Shown piece after piece: positions 34,265 through 43,954 of a stretch of DNA of 64,000 nt; positions within the stretch are counted from its first letter, which is position 1, and each line of letters begins with the position of its first letter. A program made the position numbers and the translations under genes. This DNA comes from an uncultured Bacteroidota bacterium. GTDB taxonomy: Bacteria; Bacteroidota; Bacteroidia; Flavobacteriales; Flavobacteriaceae. Where the stretch lies: NCBI GenBank assembly GCA_913047695.1, contig CAJWUI010000003.1, positions 62,001-126,000 of the forward strand, written 5' to 3'. A model generated the notes under the pieces. It was not told where the DNA came from and searched no databases. It saw nothing but the letters and a program-made list of their open reading frames with translations.

Positions 34265-35314
34265 TTAGATTTTAGAGAAGGATTGCCAACCCTGAGCTGT
34301 TAATTCTATTTGTTGTCCTAGACCTGTAATCATTTGGCAACCTGTTTTTTTATCACAAGCGTGACCTATAACTGTTAGGTAAGGATGATTTTTAATTTTA
34401 TCAAAATCATTTTGACTAATTGTAAAAAGTAATTCATAATCCTCCCCTCCATTCAAAGCAGCTATTGTGGAATTAAGTTTAAATTCTTCACAAATTAAAC
34501 TTACATGAGGATCTATCGGGATTTTTTCTTCAAAAAGATGAAAGCCTACATTAGAAGATTTTGAAAGATGTAAGATTTCTGAAGACAACCCGTCACTTAT
34601 GTCAATCATAGAAGTTGGTATAACTTTTAATTCATCTAAAAGTTTAATAACATCTTTTCTTGCCTCTGGTTTCAATTGTTTTTCAATACAATAAGAGTAT
34701 TTGCTTAAATCTGGCTGGGTATTTGGATTGACTTTAAAAACTGCTTTTTCGCGTTCAAGCACCTGTAATCCCACATACGCACCACCTAGGTCCCCGCTTA
34801 CAACCAGCAAATCGTTTTCTTTCGCACCTTTCCTATTAACAATTCTATTTTTATCGCCAAATCCAGCTGCGGTTATTGATATAATCAAACCAGTTTTACT
34901 GCTTGTAGTATCGCCTCCTATAAGGTCTACATTATAATTTTTACATGCCAGCTGAATTCCTTCATAAATTTCCTCAAGGGCTTCCAAAGAAAAACGATTG
35001 GATACTGCAATTGATGTTGTGATTTGACTTGGATATACATTCATAGCATAAAGATCGGAAAGATTGACCATAACTGATTTATAACCCAAATGTTTTAAAG
35101 GGACATAACCAAGGTCAAAATGTACACCTTCAATTAACAAATCTGTAGTAATCAGAGTTAATTTACCATTATCATTAATAATAGCTGCGTCATCACCTAT
35201 TCCAAGAAGGCTAGACTTATTTTTGAGATTAAATTTTTTTGTTAGATGTTCGATAAGAGCAAACTCTCCTAGATTACTTAAGGGAGTATTGGGGGATTTT
35301 TTGTTTTCTAACAC
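34265..35314 (-). CDS. thiL: Thiamine-monophosphate kinase
   Basis: It phosphorylates thiamine monophosphate to the active cofactor TPP. The 349-residue protein begins SPNTPLSNLGEFALIEHLTKKF and contains GIGDDAAI, the VMVNLSDLYAMNVYPSQITTSIAV helix, DLIGGDTT, and DISDGLSSEILHL, all metal- and ATP-binding signatures. The start is a GTG at 35314. A TAnnTTTG box ends only 4 bases upstream, suggesting a leaderless transcript. It supplies the effector of the TPP riboswitch at 9221-9298. Confidence 0.96.
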   Translation of the reverse strand: MLENKKSPNTPLSNLGEFALIEHLTKKFNLKNKSSLLGIGDDAAIINDNGKLTLITTDLLIEGVHFDLGYVPLKHLGYKSVMVNLSDLYAMNVYPSQITTSIAVSNRFSLEALEEIYEGIQLACKNYNVDLIGGDTTSSKTGLIISITAAGFGDKNRIVNRKGAKENDLLVVSGDLGGAYVGLQVLEREKAVFKVNPNTQPDLSKYSYCIEKQLKPEARKDVIKLLDELKVIPTSMIDISDGLSSEILHLSKSSNVGFHLFEEKIPIDPHVSLICEEFKLNSTIAALNGGEDYELLFTISQNDFDKIKNHPYLTVIGHACDKKTGCQMITGLGQQIELTAQGWQSFSKI

Positions 35315-35318
35315 ATTA

Positions 35319-35326
35319 CAAATGTA
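35319..35326 (-). promoter_or_regulatory. Promoter -7 box for thiL, probably leaderless
   Basis: TACATTTG on the minus strand matches TAnnTTTG and ends 4 bases before the GTG start of thiL. As with tetR, the predicted transcription start is at the start codon. No -33 TTG is evident. Confidence 0.4.
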
Positions 35327-35385
35327 AGCATCTTATATAATTCTAAAATATGAATTCTATCCCTGTTTTTTTTAATTTTAGAGCT

Positions 35386-36642
35386 ATGAAAAAGTGTTCA
35401 TTGTATCTTTTGTTGTTTGCCCTGAGTTGTAATAAAAATGAAATACCTGGAGAATTGGTTTTAGGTGATGAAGTCTTTGATACAGGTGTAGTTATTAATG
35501 ATAAAAATTTCATGAAACCCTGTTTAGATGGTTTTGCAGGTAATTATCCCTGTTTGGGGTATGATCTGTTGGCTCAAATGTCTCTAAGAGAATTCGGGAG
35601 CAATTCAGCAAATGATAATTGGGGATGGAAGGATCCAGAAACCGAAAAAGAATATGTGCTTTTAGGGCTAGACGACGGTACAGCTTTTATAGATATAAGT
35701 GATCCGGAAAATCCATTTTTTTTGGGGAAATTACCAACAGCTTCAACAACTAGCCCATGGAGAGACATCAAAGTATTTAAAAACCACGCTTTTATTGTAA
35801 GTGAGGCTCAAAATCACGGTTTACAAGTTTTTGATCTGACAAAACTTAGAAGTGTTAAAAATTTTGAAATTTTTGATGCAAGTGCTATTCTAGAAGACTT
35901 CGGTAATGCACACAATATTTGGATTAATGAAGCATCTTCATTTGCTTATGTTTTGGGATCAAATTTATATGAAGGGGGTCCAGTTTTTATAGATATTAGT
36001 GATCCTAAAAATCCTAAAATTTTAGGAGGTTATTCTAGGGAGAGATACACTCATGACGCACACGTTGTAAATTATAAAGGTCCAGACCCAGAATTTCAAG
36101 GAAAAGAAATTTTTTTTGGTAGTAATAGTGATGGAGGAGAAAATAATAGGATTGTAATTTTAGATGTTACTGATAAATTGAATCCTTCAAAAATAAGTAC
36201 AGTCGATTATTCTGGTCCAGGATACACCCACCAAGGATTTTTAACGGATGATCATAGATACTTTTTTCTTGGTGATGAGTTGGATGAATTGAAATTTGGA
36301 TTAAAAACTCAAACCCGAATATTTGATTTTTCAAGCTTAAAAGAGCCTAATTTACATACTAAATATTTTTCAAATTTCGATGCAATAGATCACAATGGTT
36401 ACATAGTAGGAGAACATTTTTTTTTAGCTAATTATACTGCGGGTCTTAGAGTAATTGATATTAGTGAAGTACAAAATAAAACAATATTTGAAAAAGGTTT
36501 TTTTGATACATATCCATCAGATAATAATCCTAAATTTAATGGCGTATGGAGCATGTACCCATTTTTTGAAAGTGGAGTTATTGCTATAAGTGATATAGAC
36601 TCAGGATTATTTTTAGTAAAGGCATCAGCTATTGATGAATAA
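35386..36642 (+). CDS. Choice-of-anchor-B family (LVIVD-repeat) lipoprotein
   Basis: A 418-residue surface or periplasmic lipoprotein of the choice-of-anchor-B type, with a beta-propeller built of repeats. Residues MKKCSLYLLLFALSC are a lipoprotein signal, with Cys at 15. The ATG at 35386 is used because an upstream ATG at 35350 adds a non-signal leader. Repeats of the form VFIDISDPKNPKILG and FIDISDPENPFFLG, together with HDAHVVNY and GYTHQGFL blocks, are visible through the protein. Function is unknown; some relatives are linked to T9SS-secreted surface proteins. It overlaps the next gene by 8 bases. Confidence 0.75.
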   Translation: MKKCSLYLLLFALSCNKNEIPGELVLGDEVFDTGVVINDKNFMKPCLDGFAGNYPCLGYDLLAQMSLREFGSNSANDNWGWKDPETEKEYVLLGLDDGTAFIDISDPENPFFLGKLPTASTTSPWRDIKVFKNHAFIVSEAQNHGLQVFDLTKLRSVKNFEIFDASAILEDFGNAHNIWINEASSFAYVLGSNLYEGGPVFIDISDPKNPKILGGYSRERYTHDAHVVNYKGPDPEFQGKEIFFGSNSDGGENNRIVILDVTDKLNPSKISTVDYSGPGYTHQGFLTDDHRYFFLGDELDELKFGLKTQTRIFDFSSLKEPNLHTKYFSNFDAIDHNGYIVGEHFFLANYTAGLRVIDISEVQNKTIFEKGFFDTYPSDNNPKFNGVWSMYPFFESGVIAISDIDSGLFLVKASAIDE

Positions 36643-37975
36643 TTACATAATTATACCCATTATATTAATTTTCTTAGGATGTAATTCTATTAGTGAAACA
36701 AATTGGTCTTTTTTGCCACCTACAAAGAATCAATGGCAAGAGGTTAAAACTTATGGTGGTAGTGAAGAGGATATTGCCAATTCAATTATTAATACTAATG
36801 ATGGAGGATTCGCATTAATAGGAAATACAAAAAGTGTTGATGGTCATTTTTCAAACAAAAAAAGAAATGGGAGTGATATTTTCTTAATGAAATTTGACTC
36901 AAATTTAAATCTAAAATGGACAAAAACTTATGGCGGTTCAGAGGATGATAGAGGTCAAGACTTAGTTCAATTGTCTGATGACGGGTTTGTTTTAGTTGGT
37001 TATAGTAAAAGTAGCGATGGTGATTCTAGTGAGAATAAGGGCCAACATGATAATTGGTTAATTAGAACAGACTCTAGTGGTTTAATAATATGGGAGAAAA
37101 GCTTTGGTTTTTCGGGCCACGATCATGCATACAATATAATAGCAACTTCAAATGGAGGCCTTTTTTTTAATGGATTTTTGGATGTATCTGCATCCCAAGG
37201 CTTGGGAAGAAACAAGATCAAATCTAACAACTTTTCAAGGCACGGTGTTGGAGAATTTTGGGTTCACAAAATTGATATAAATGGTAACCTGCAATGGCGA
37301 AATTATTTTGGGGGTTCAAATAATGACCGATCATATGATGCGATCGAAACCTCTCAAGGTGAATTTGTAATTATGGGTTCATCAGAAAGTGATGATATCG
37401 ATATAACTAATCCAAAAGGTAGTTATGATATTTGGGTCGTAAAGATAGATGGCAAAGGACAATTAATTTGGGAAAAATCTATCGGTGGTAGCGAATATGA
37501 TAGTGGAAAAGCTATAATTGAAGCTCCAAATGGTGACTTTCTTATTTTAGGTCAGACATATAGTTTAGATGGCGATATAAAATCAGCGTTTGGATCATCA
37601 GATATTGTGCTTGCAAGACTATCATCAGATGGTGAACTCAAAGATTTGAGAAATATTGGAACATCTAGCTTTGAAAAGGCAAACTCATTTTTAAGGCGTA
37701 AAGATGGAACGCTTGTTATTGTTGGCCAAAGGAGTAATCAAAACGGATTTCTAAATACGGAAAATGTAGGCAACGATATTGCATTATACTACACTCTTGA
37801 GAATGGAAGCCTAATTAAAACAACTACTCTAGGAGATTATGGTATTAACCAGGCCAACGATGTTATTTTGAGTCATCAAAACAAAGTTATAGTAATTGGC
37901 AGTTCAGAAAGTGTTTTAAAACCTTTTCAAAATTCAAAAGGTTCAAAAGATATTTTTCTAGCTATCTGGTATTAA
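36635..37975 (+). CDS. Repeat-containing lipoprotein (propeller-like)
   Basis: A 446-residue lipoprotein (MNNYIIIPIILIFLGC, Cys at 16). The mature part is about seven degenerate units of 55-60 residues with the pattern GGSEEDIANSI, DGGFALIGNTKSVDG, SDIFLMKFDSNLNLKW. That is a propeller-like unit often seen in secreted Bacteroidota proteins; in context it looks like a partner of the preceding choice-of-anchor-B protein. There is no catalytic motif. It starts 8 bases before the end of the previous gene, so the two are co-expressed. Role unknown. Confidence 0.65.
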   Translation: MNNYIIIPIILIFLGCNSISETNWSFLPPTKNQWQEVKTYGGSEEDIANSIINTNDGGFALIGNTKSVDGHFSNKKRNGSDIFLMKFDSNLNLKWTKTYGGSEDDRGQDLVQLSDDGFVLVGYSKSSDGDSSENKGQHDNWLIRTDSSGLIIWEKSFGFSGHDHAYNIIATSNGGLFFNGFLDVSASQGLGRNKIKSNNFSRHGVGEFWVHKIDINGNLQWRNYFGGSNNDRSYDAIETSQGEFVIMGSSESDDIDITNPKGSYDIWVVKIDGKGQLIWEKSIGGSEYDSGKAIIEAPNGDFLILGQTYSLDGDIKSAFGSSDIVLARLSSDGELKDLRNIGTSSFEKANSFLRRKDGTLVIVGQRSNQNGFLNTENVGNDIALYYTLENGSLIKTTTLGDYGINQANDVILSHQNKVIVIGSSESVLKPFQNSKGSKDIFLAIWY

Positions 37976-38037
37976 GTTATGCAATCTACCAATAGTGTAA
38001 ATCAATCGCTTTACCAATAAAATCAATAGAAATAACG

Positions 38038-38046
38038 TATATTTGC
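38038..38046 (+). promoter_or_regulatory. Promoter -7 box for the suf operon
   Basis: TATATTTGC at 38038-38046 matches TAnnTTTG and lies 28 bases before the sufA ATG at 38075. No -33 TTG at the expected spacing. It is the likely promoter of the whole suf operon, since all following genes are tightly packed. Confidence 0.55.
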
Positions 38047-38074
38047 ATACTGTTAAATATAACGTTAACCAATT

Positions 38075-38404
38075 ATGATAAAAGTTCACGAAACAGCTAA
38101 ACAAAAAGTTTCGATTTTGATGAAAGAGGAAGGTTTTGATCCATCAAGAGATTATGTTCGTGTTGGTGTCAAAAGCGGGGGGTGTTCGGGCCTTTCTTAT
38201 GAATTAAAATTTGATTCTGAAATTAAAAAAGAGGATAAGATTTATGAGGATAATCAAGTTAAAATTATAGTTGACAAAAAGAGCATACTTTATTTAGCAG
38301 GTACCATATTAGAATATTCAGGTGGACTAAATGGAAAAGGCTTCGTATTTAATAATCCCAATGCTCAGAGAACCTGCGGTTGTGGGGAGAGTTTTTCACT
38401 TTAA
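38075..38404 (+). CDS. sufA: Iron-sulphur cluster assembly protein (IscA/SufA)
   Basis: An A-type carrier that takes clusters from the SufBCD scaffold to target enzymes. The 109-residue protein has the three conserved cysteines, SGGCSGLSY near residue 33 and the CGCGES pair near the C-terminus. It is the first gene of the suf operon. sufB follows after 5 bases, and a longer sufB reading at 38380 would overlap this gene and is rejected. Confidence 0.95.
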   Translation: MIKVHETAKQKVSILMKEEGFDPSRDYVRVGVKSGGCSGLSYELKFDSEIKKEDKIYEDNQVKIIVDKKSILYLAGTILEYSGGLNGKGFVFNNPNAQRTCGCGESFSL

Positions 38405-38409
38405 TAACT

Positions 38410-39855
38410 ATGGCATACACAGAAGAAGAGTTAAAAAAAGAATTAGAAACTAAGGAATATGAATACGGGTTCTACACCGATATAGAATCAGACACATTTC
38501 CTGTGGGTTTGAATGAGGGAATAATTAGAAAAATATCAGAAAAAAAAGATGAACCAAAATGGATGACTAATTGGCGCCTGGAAGCTTTTTCAAGTTTCAA
38601 AAAAATGGTTGAACCCGAATGGTCAAATGTAAAGTACAAAAAGCCAGATTTACAAAAAATTTCGTATTACTCTGCTCCTAAACAAAAACCCAAATATAAA
38701 AGCCTTGATGAAGTTGATCCTGAGCTACTAAAAACATTTGATAAGCTTGGCATTTCCATTGCTGAACAAAAAAAGCTTTCAGGTGTTGCTGTAGATATTG
38801 TGATGGATTCAGTTTCGGTTGCAACCACTTTTAGAGACACATTAGCAAAAAAAGGGATAATTTTTTGTTCAATATCAGAAGCCATTCAAAAACACCCTGA
38901 ATTAGTAAAAAGATATATTGGTACCGTTATACCTCCAAAGGACAATTATTATTCAGCTTTAAATAGTGCTGTATTCACGGATGGTTCATTCTGCTACATC
39001 CCAAAAGGAGTGCGTTGTCCAATGGAGTTATCAACTTATTTTAGAATTAATCAAGCCGGTACTGGCCAATTTGAAAGAACACTTGTCATTGCAGATGAGC
39101 AAAGTTATGTCAGTTATTTGGAAGGATGTACAGCTCCCTCTAGGGACGAAAATCAACTTCATGCAGCTGTTGTTGAATTAATAGCTCTCGATGATGCTGA
39201 AATAAAATATTCAACAGTACAAAATTGGTTTCCTGGAGACAAAAACGGAAAAGGAGGTGTTTTCAATTTTGTTACTAAAAGAGGACTTTGTCATAATAGA
39301 TCAAAAATTTCTTGGACTCAAGTAGAAACCGGATCTGCTGTTACTTGGAAATACCCCTCATGTGTCTTAAAAGGAGATAATTCGATTGGAGAATTTTACT
39401 CCATAGCTGTGACTAACAACTTTCAACAAGCGGATACTGGAACAAAAATGGTTCATCTAGGCAAAAATACTCGTAGTACAATTATTTCTAAAGGTATTTC
39501 TGCGGGTAAATCACAAAATAGTTATCGTGGTCTTGTGAAAGTGGGGTCTAGAGCAAAAAATGCGAGAAATTTTTCACAGTGTGATTCATTATTAATGGGA
39601 AATAATTGTGGAGCGCATACATTTCCTTACATTGAAGCTAAAAATAATTCAGCCCAAATTGAGCACGAGGCAACTACAAGTAAAATTGGTGAAGACCAAA
39701 TTTTTTATTGTAATCAAAGAGGTATTGATACAGAAAAAGCCATAGCACTTATAGTTAATGGGTTCAGTAAAGAGGTTCTCAATAAACTTCCAATGGAATT
39801 TGCTGTTGAAGCACAAAAACTTCTTGAAATTAGTTTAGAAGGAAGTGTTGGCTAA
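38410..39855 (+). CDS. sufB: Fe-S cluster assembly protein SufB
   Basis: The core scaffold component of the SufBCD complex on which clusters are built. The chosen ATG at 38410 gives 481 residues; an upstream start inside sufA is not supported. Family blocks visible are [78 protein letters not shown] and the conserved cysteine/glutamate segment near the core beta-helix. It is the first of sufB-C-D-S-E-T, with sufC starting 37 bases later. Confidence 0.97.
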   Translation: MAYTEEELKKELETKEYEYGFYTDIESDTFPVGLNEGIIRKISEKKDEPKWMTNWRLEAFSSFKKMVEPEWSNVKYKKPDLQKISYYSAPKQKPKYKSLDEVDPELLKTFDKLGISIAEQKKLSGVAVDIVMDSVSVATTFRDTLAKKGIIFCSISEAIQKHPELVKRYIGTVIPPKDNYYSALNSAVFTDGSFCYIPKGVRCPMELSTYFRINQAGTGQFERTLVIADEQSYVSYLEGCTAPSRDENQLHAAVVELIALDDAEIKYSTVQNWFPGDKNGKGGVFNFVTKRGLCHNRSKISWTQVETGSAVTWKYPSCVLKGDNSIGEFYSIAVTNNFQQADTGTKMVHLGKNTRSTIISKGISAGKSQNSYRGLVKVGSRAKNARNFSQCDSLLMGNNCGAHTFPYIEAKNNSAQIEHEATTSKIGEDQIFYCNQRGIDTEKAIALIVNGFSKEVLNKLPMEFAVEAQKLLEISLEGSVG

Positions 39856-39892
39856 TTTTTTTCATACTTAAATTAACCTAAATAGCGAAGTA

Positions 39893-40639
39893 ATGTTAAC
39901 AATTGAAAATTTACATGCAAAAGTTGAAGGCAGACCAATCTTAAATGGTATCGACCTTCACGTAAAAGCTGGTGAGGTACATGCGATCATGGGACCAAAC
40001 GGATCAGGCAAAAGTACTTTGTCTTCTGTTATTGCTGGGAATGAAGATTATGATGTCACACAAGGTAAAATTTTATTAAAGGGGAAAGATTTATCTGGGC
40101 TTGATCCTGAAGAAAGAGCACATCTGGGAATCTTTTTATCTTTTCAATATCCTGTTGAAATACCGGGTGTAACTGTTACAAATTTTATAAAAACAGCAAT
40201 AAATGCAAATAGGAAGGCGCAAGGGTTAAGCGATTTGGGAGCAAGTGAATTACTTAAAAAAATAAGAGAAAAGTCTACTTTATTGGACATTGATTCAAAA
40301 TTTTTATCCCGATCTCTAAATGAAGGTTTTTCTGGAGGTGAAAAAAAACGAAATGAAATTTTTCAAATGGCTATGTTAGAGCCAACTTTGGCAATACTAG
40401 ATGAAACAGACTCTGGACTAGACATTGATGCTTTGAAAATAGTAGCAAATGGGGTGAATAAGTTTAAAGCTAAAAAAAATGCAGTAGTTGTTATAACACA
40501 CTATCAGCGTCTTTTAGAATATATAGTGCCTGATTTTGTACATGTCCTTTTTGGAGGGAAGATTGTAAAATCTGGGACAAAAGAGTTAGCACATGAGTTG
40601 GAGGCAAAAGGGTACGATTGGATAAAAGAATTAGCATAA
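39893..40639 (+). CDS. sufC: Fe-S cluster assembly ATPase SufC
   Basis: An ABC-type ATPase that drives conformational change in SufBCD. The 248 residues show Walker A GPNGSGKST (near 35), ABC signature FSGGEKKRNEIFQ, and Walker B with switch LAILDETDSGLDIDAL (near 163). There is no membrane domain, as expected for SufC. sufD starts right after its stop (TAA then ATG). Confidence 0.98.
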   Translation: MLTIENLHAKVEGRPILNGIDLHVKAGEVHAIMGPNGSGKSTLSSVIAGNEDYDVTQGKILLKGKDLSGLDPEERAHLGIFLSFQYPVEIPGVTVTNFIKTAINANRKAQGLSDLGASELLKKIREKSTLLDIDSKFLSRSLNEGFSGGEKKRNEIFQMAMLEPTLAILDETDSGLDIDALKIVANGVNKFKAKKNAVVVITHYQRLLEYIVPDFVHVLFGGKIVKSGTKELAHELEAKGYDWIKELA

Positions 40640-41956
40640 ATGGAATTTAAAGAGAAATTAATTTCATCCTATTTAGCTTTTGAAGAAGATTTAGATTTAT
40701 TGGATAGTGTCCATCAAAATCGAGCAAAAGCATTAAAAGTATTCGAAAAAAAAGGATTTCCATCAAAAAAAGATGAATCTTGGAAGTATACATCTTTGAG
40801 AGCACTAGTTAATTTTGACTATGCACTTTTTCCGAGATCTGAAGCAAGTATTGAATTAAAAGAGGTCAAAAAATATTTTCTATACGACACTGATACTTAC
40901 AAGGTAATTTTTATTGACGGCGTTTATAGCCCTTTTTTATCAAATACTACTCATGATGGTTTAGATGTTTGTTTGATGTCCGCGGCCCTTACTAAACCAA
41001 AATACAGAAATTTAATAAATACATATTTTAACAAAATTGCAAGTTTAGAGGAAAGTCTCACAGCCTTAAATACTTCTTACACCAAGGAAGGAGCGTTTAT
41101 TTATATACCTAAAAAAACTGTTGCGGAAAAACCCATTGAGATTATTCATTTCGCATCTGGAAAAGAGCATTCTCTTTGGCTTCAGCCCAGAAATTTAATT
41201 GTTGTTGATAAAAACTCTCAAGTTCAAATTATTGAAAGGCACCAAAGTTTAAAAGATCACCCAGTAGTTACAAACAGTGTTACAGAAGTTTATGCTCATG
41301 AGGAAGCATTTGTGGACTATTATAAATTGCAAAACGATTTAACATCAGCATCATTAATTGATAATACTTACATACAACAAGCAAAAAATAGTCATGCTAG
41401 TGTTCACACATTTTCTTTAGGTGGTAAGCTAGTTAGAAATAACCTACGATACTATCACACAGGGCAGCATATATTATCAACTCTAAAAGGGGTTACTATT
41501 TTAGAAGGTAGACAGCACGTTGACCATTCAACAATGGTTCATCATTCTCATCCAAATTGTGAGAGCCATCAAGATTACAAGGGTATTTTCTCTGAGCGTT
41601 CTGAGGGTGTCTTTAATGGGCAAATACTTGTAGAGAAGATCGCACAAAAAACTAATGCTTTTCAACAAAATAATAATGTCCTATTAGATGATAAAGCAAC
41701 CGTAAATAGCAAACCTCAACTTGAAATTTACGCAGATGATGTTAAATGCTCCCATGGTTGTACAATTGGCCAGATGGATGAAGAAGCATTATTTTATCTT
41801 CGGTCAAGAGGTATTCCTAAGAAAGAAGCTAAGGCTTTAATGACATATGCCTTTGCAAATAATGTACTTGAAAGTGTAAAACTTCCTTCTTTAAAAAAGA
41901 GGATTAACGGACAAATTGCAAGAAAGCTTGGTGTGAATCTAGGATTTGAATTGTAA
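40640..41956 (+). CDS. sufD: Fe-S cluster assembly protein SufD
   Basis: A SufB paralogue that pairs with SufB on SufC. It is 438 residues with the N-terminal helical region (KKGFPSKKDESWKYTSLRAL), then the parallel beta-helix core. That core includes KGVTILEGRQHVDHSTMVHHSHPNCESHQDYKG, SERSEGVFNGQILV, SKPQLEIYADDVKCSHGCTIGQMDEEALFYLRSRGI (with the conserved Cys-His). The sufS start overlaps its stop by one base, indicating tight translational coupling. Confidence 0.96.
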   Translation: MEFKEKLISSYLAFEEDLDLLDSVHQNRAKALKVFEKKGFPSKKDESWKYTSLRALVNFDYALFPRSEASIELKEVKKYFLYDTDTYKVIFIDGVYSPFLSNTTHDGLDVCLMSAALTKPKYRNLINTYFNKIASLEESLTALNTSYTKEGAFIYIPKKTVAEKPIEIIHFASGKEHSLWLQPRNLIVVDKNSQVQIIERHQSLKDHPVVTNSVTEVYAHEEAFVDYYKLQNDLTSASLIDNTYIQQAKNSHASVHTFSLGGKLVRNNLRYYHTGQHILSTLKGVTILEGRQHVDHSTMVHHSHPNCESHQDYKGIFSERSEGVFNGQILVEKIAQKTNAFQQNNNVLLDDKATVNSKPQLEIYADDVKCSHGCTIGQMDEEALFYLRSRGIPKKEAKALMTYAFANNVLESVKLPSLKKRINGQIARKLGVNLGFEL

Positions 41957-43170
41957 TGATAGATATTTTTAAAATCCGAGAAGACTTTCCTATACTAAGC
42001 AGGAAAGTAAATGGGCAAAAGCTCATTTACCTTGATAATGCTGCAACTTCTCAAACTCCTCAGCAAGTAATTAATGTGATTGTCGATTATTACACACATT
42101 TAAATTCAAATATTCATAGAGGTGTCCACAAGCTAAGTCAGGAGGCAACAGATGCTTATGAAAAAGCAAGAATAAAAATACAACAGCATTTTAATGTTGC
42201 TAAGCCCTATGAAATTATTTTTACCTCTGGAACAACAGAAAGTATAAATTTAGTAGCATCAGGATTTAGCAAATTATTGAAACCAGAAGATGAATTAGTT
42301 ATTTCAGCATTAGAACACCATTCTAATATTGTTCCTTGGCAAATGTTATGTGAAAAAACTGATGCTAAACTTAAGGTTATTCCTATGACTCAAAATGGGA
42401 ACTTAGACATTGAGACTTACAAAAAAATTCTTAATGAAAAAACAAAATTAGTTTTTGTAAACCATGTTTCAAATGCCTTGGGTACTATAAACCCAGTTGA
42501 TCAAATTATTGAAATGGCACATAAAAATGGCGCTTATGTATTAATAGACGGTGCACAAGCGTGTGCTCACATGAAACCCGATTTACAGGAAATGAATGTT
42601 GATTTTTACGTGACTTCAGCTCACAAGTTGTACGGCCCAACAGGAGTTGGTATGCTATATGGTAAAGCAGAACTATTGCAGAAATTACCTCCTTATCAAG
42701 GTGGAGGTGAAATGATTTCTAGTGTTACATTTGAAAAAACAACTTATGCAGATCTCCCACACAAATTTGAAGCAGGCACTCCAAATATAGCTGGAGGCAT
42801 TGCTTTTGGTGCAGCTTTGGATTATATGAATACGATAGGATTTGAAAACATAGTAAAATACGAGAATGATCTACTAAAATATGCTACCGAAGAAATAAAA
42901 AAAATTGATGGGATTAAAATTTATGGCGACTTAGAGAAAAAAACTGCAGTTATTTCATTCAATATAAAAAATATACACCCATATGATATAGGTAGTATTC
43001 TTGATCAAATGGGCATTGCTGTAAGAACTGGTCATCATTGTGCGCAACCTATTATGGATTATTTTGAAATTCCAGGAACTGTAAGAGCATCATTTTCCTT
43101 TTATAATACTTTTGACGAAATTGATATTATGGTTAAAGGAGTTCAAAAGGCAGTTAAAATGTTACAATAA
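41956..43170 (+). CDS. sufS: Cysteine desulphurase SufS
   Basis: A PLP enzyme that removes sulphur from cysteine and passes it to SufE. It has 404 residues. The PLP lysine is in VTSAHKLYGPTGVG (Lys224), and the active-site cysteine is in AVRTGHHCAQP near residue 362. EAGTPNIAGGIAFGAAL is also a group hallmark. Type II (SufS-like) rather than IscS. It overlaps sufD by one base, and sufE follows after 16 bases. Confidence 0.97.
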   Translation: MIDIFKIREDFPILSRKVNGQKLIYLDNAATSQTPQQVINVIVDYYTHLNSNIHRGVHKLSQEATDAYEKARIKIQQHFNVAKPYEIIFTSGTTESINLVASGFSKLLKPEDELVISALEHHSNIVPWQMLCEKTDAKLKVIPMTQNGNLDIETYKKILNEKTKLVFVNHVSNALGTINPVDQIIEMAHKNGAYVLIDGAQACAHMKPDLQEMNVDFYVTSAHKLYGPTGVGMLYGKAELLQKLPPYQGGGEMISSVTFEKTTYADLPHKFEAGTPNIAGGIAFGAALDYMNTIGFENIVKYENDLLKYATEEIKKIDGIKIYGDLEKKTAVISFNIKNIHPYDIGSILDQMGIAVRTGHHCAQPIMDYFEIPGTVRASFSFYNTFDEIDIMVKGVQKAVKMLQ

Positions 43171-43186
43171 TTTAATAATTTTAAAA

Positions 43187-43612
43187 ATGAGTGAAATTGA
43201 GTCTATACAAAAACAAATTATTGAAGAGTTTTCATTTTTTGAAGATTGGACTCAACGTTATGAATATATGATAGAATTGGGGAAGGCTTTACCTTTAATA
43301 GATAAAAGACATAGAACTGAGGAAAATATAATTAAGGGTTGTCAAAGTAAAGTTTGGATTCATGCTAACTTAGAAGGAGATAAGGTGAGATTTACAGCTG
43401 ACAGCGATGCTATAATAACTAAAGGTATTATAGCAATTTTAATAAGAGTATTTTCAAATCAGCACCCAAGCTCAATTATTAAATCTAATATTGATTTTAT
43501 TGATAATATTGGACTTAAAGAACATTTGTCTCCAACACGAGCAAATGGACTCCTTTCGATGGTCAAACAAATAAAAATGTATGCTATAGCTTTTCAAACG
43601 CAATTAAATTAA
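43187..43612 (+). CDS. sufE: SufE family sulphur acceptor
   Basis: SufE takes the persulphide from SufS and stimulates it. The ATG at 43187 (MSEIESIQKQ) gives 141 residues, the normal size; the open frame starting at 43112 lies within sufS and is rejected. The acceptor cysteine is in IIKGCQSKVWI (Cys52). KALPLIDKRHRTEENIIKGC and the C-terminal LSPTRANGLLSMVKQIK are family blocks. Confidence 0.95.
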   Translation: MSEIESIQKQIIEEFSFFEDWTQRYEYMIELGKALPLIDKRHRTEENIIKGCQSKVWIHANLEGDKVRFTADSDAIITKGIIAILIRVFSNQHPSSIIKSNIDFIDNIGLKEHLSPTRANGLLSMVKQIKMYAIAFQTQLN

Positions 43613-43618
43613 AATTTT

Positions 43619-43942
43619 ATGTCAGAAGAAATGGATACTAGTATTTTGGGAGAAAAAATTGTTGGTATATTAAAAACCATTTTTGATCCTGAAATTCCTG
43701 TAGATATTTACGAATTGGGATTGATTTATGACGTTTTAGTCAATGAAGATTTTGAAGTAAAAATTTTGATGACCTTAACCACACCTAATTGTCCTGTAGC
43801 GGAAACCTTACCGAAGGAAGTTGAGGAAAAAGTTAAATCCCTTGATGAGGTTAAGTCTGCTGAAGTTGAGATAACTTTTGACCCACCTTGGACGAAAGAT
43901 TTAATGAGTGAAGAAGCTAAACTTGAATTAGGAATGCTCTAA
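43619..43942 (+). CDS. sufT: SUF system Fe-S assembly protein (DUF59, SufT-type)
   Basis: A 107-residue DUF59/MIP18-type protein involved in cluster maturation or target delivery. It includes PEIPVDIYELGLIYDVLV and LMTLTTPNCPVAETLP with the conserved cysteine, and DPPWTKDLMSEEAKLELGML at the end. It sits 6 bases after sufE on the same strand, as in other Bacteroidota suf operons. The exact step it performs is less settled than those of SufB-E. Confidence 0.9.
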   Translation: MSEEMDTSILGEKIVGILKTIFDPEIPVDIYELGLIYDVLVNEDFEVKILMTLTTPNCPVAETLPKEVEEKVKSLDEVKSAEVEITFDPPWTKDLMSEEAKLELGML

Positions 43943-43954
43943 GGTTCTAGGTCT

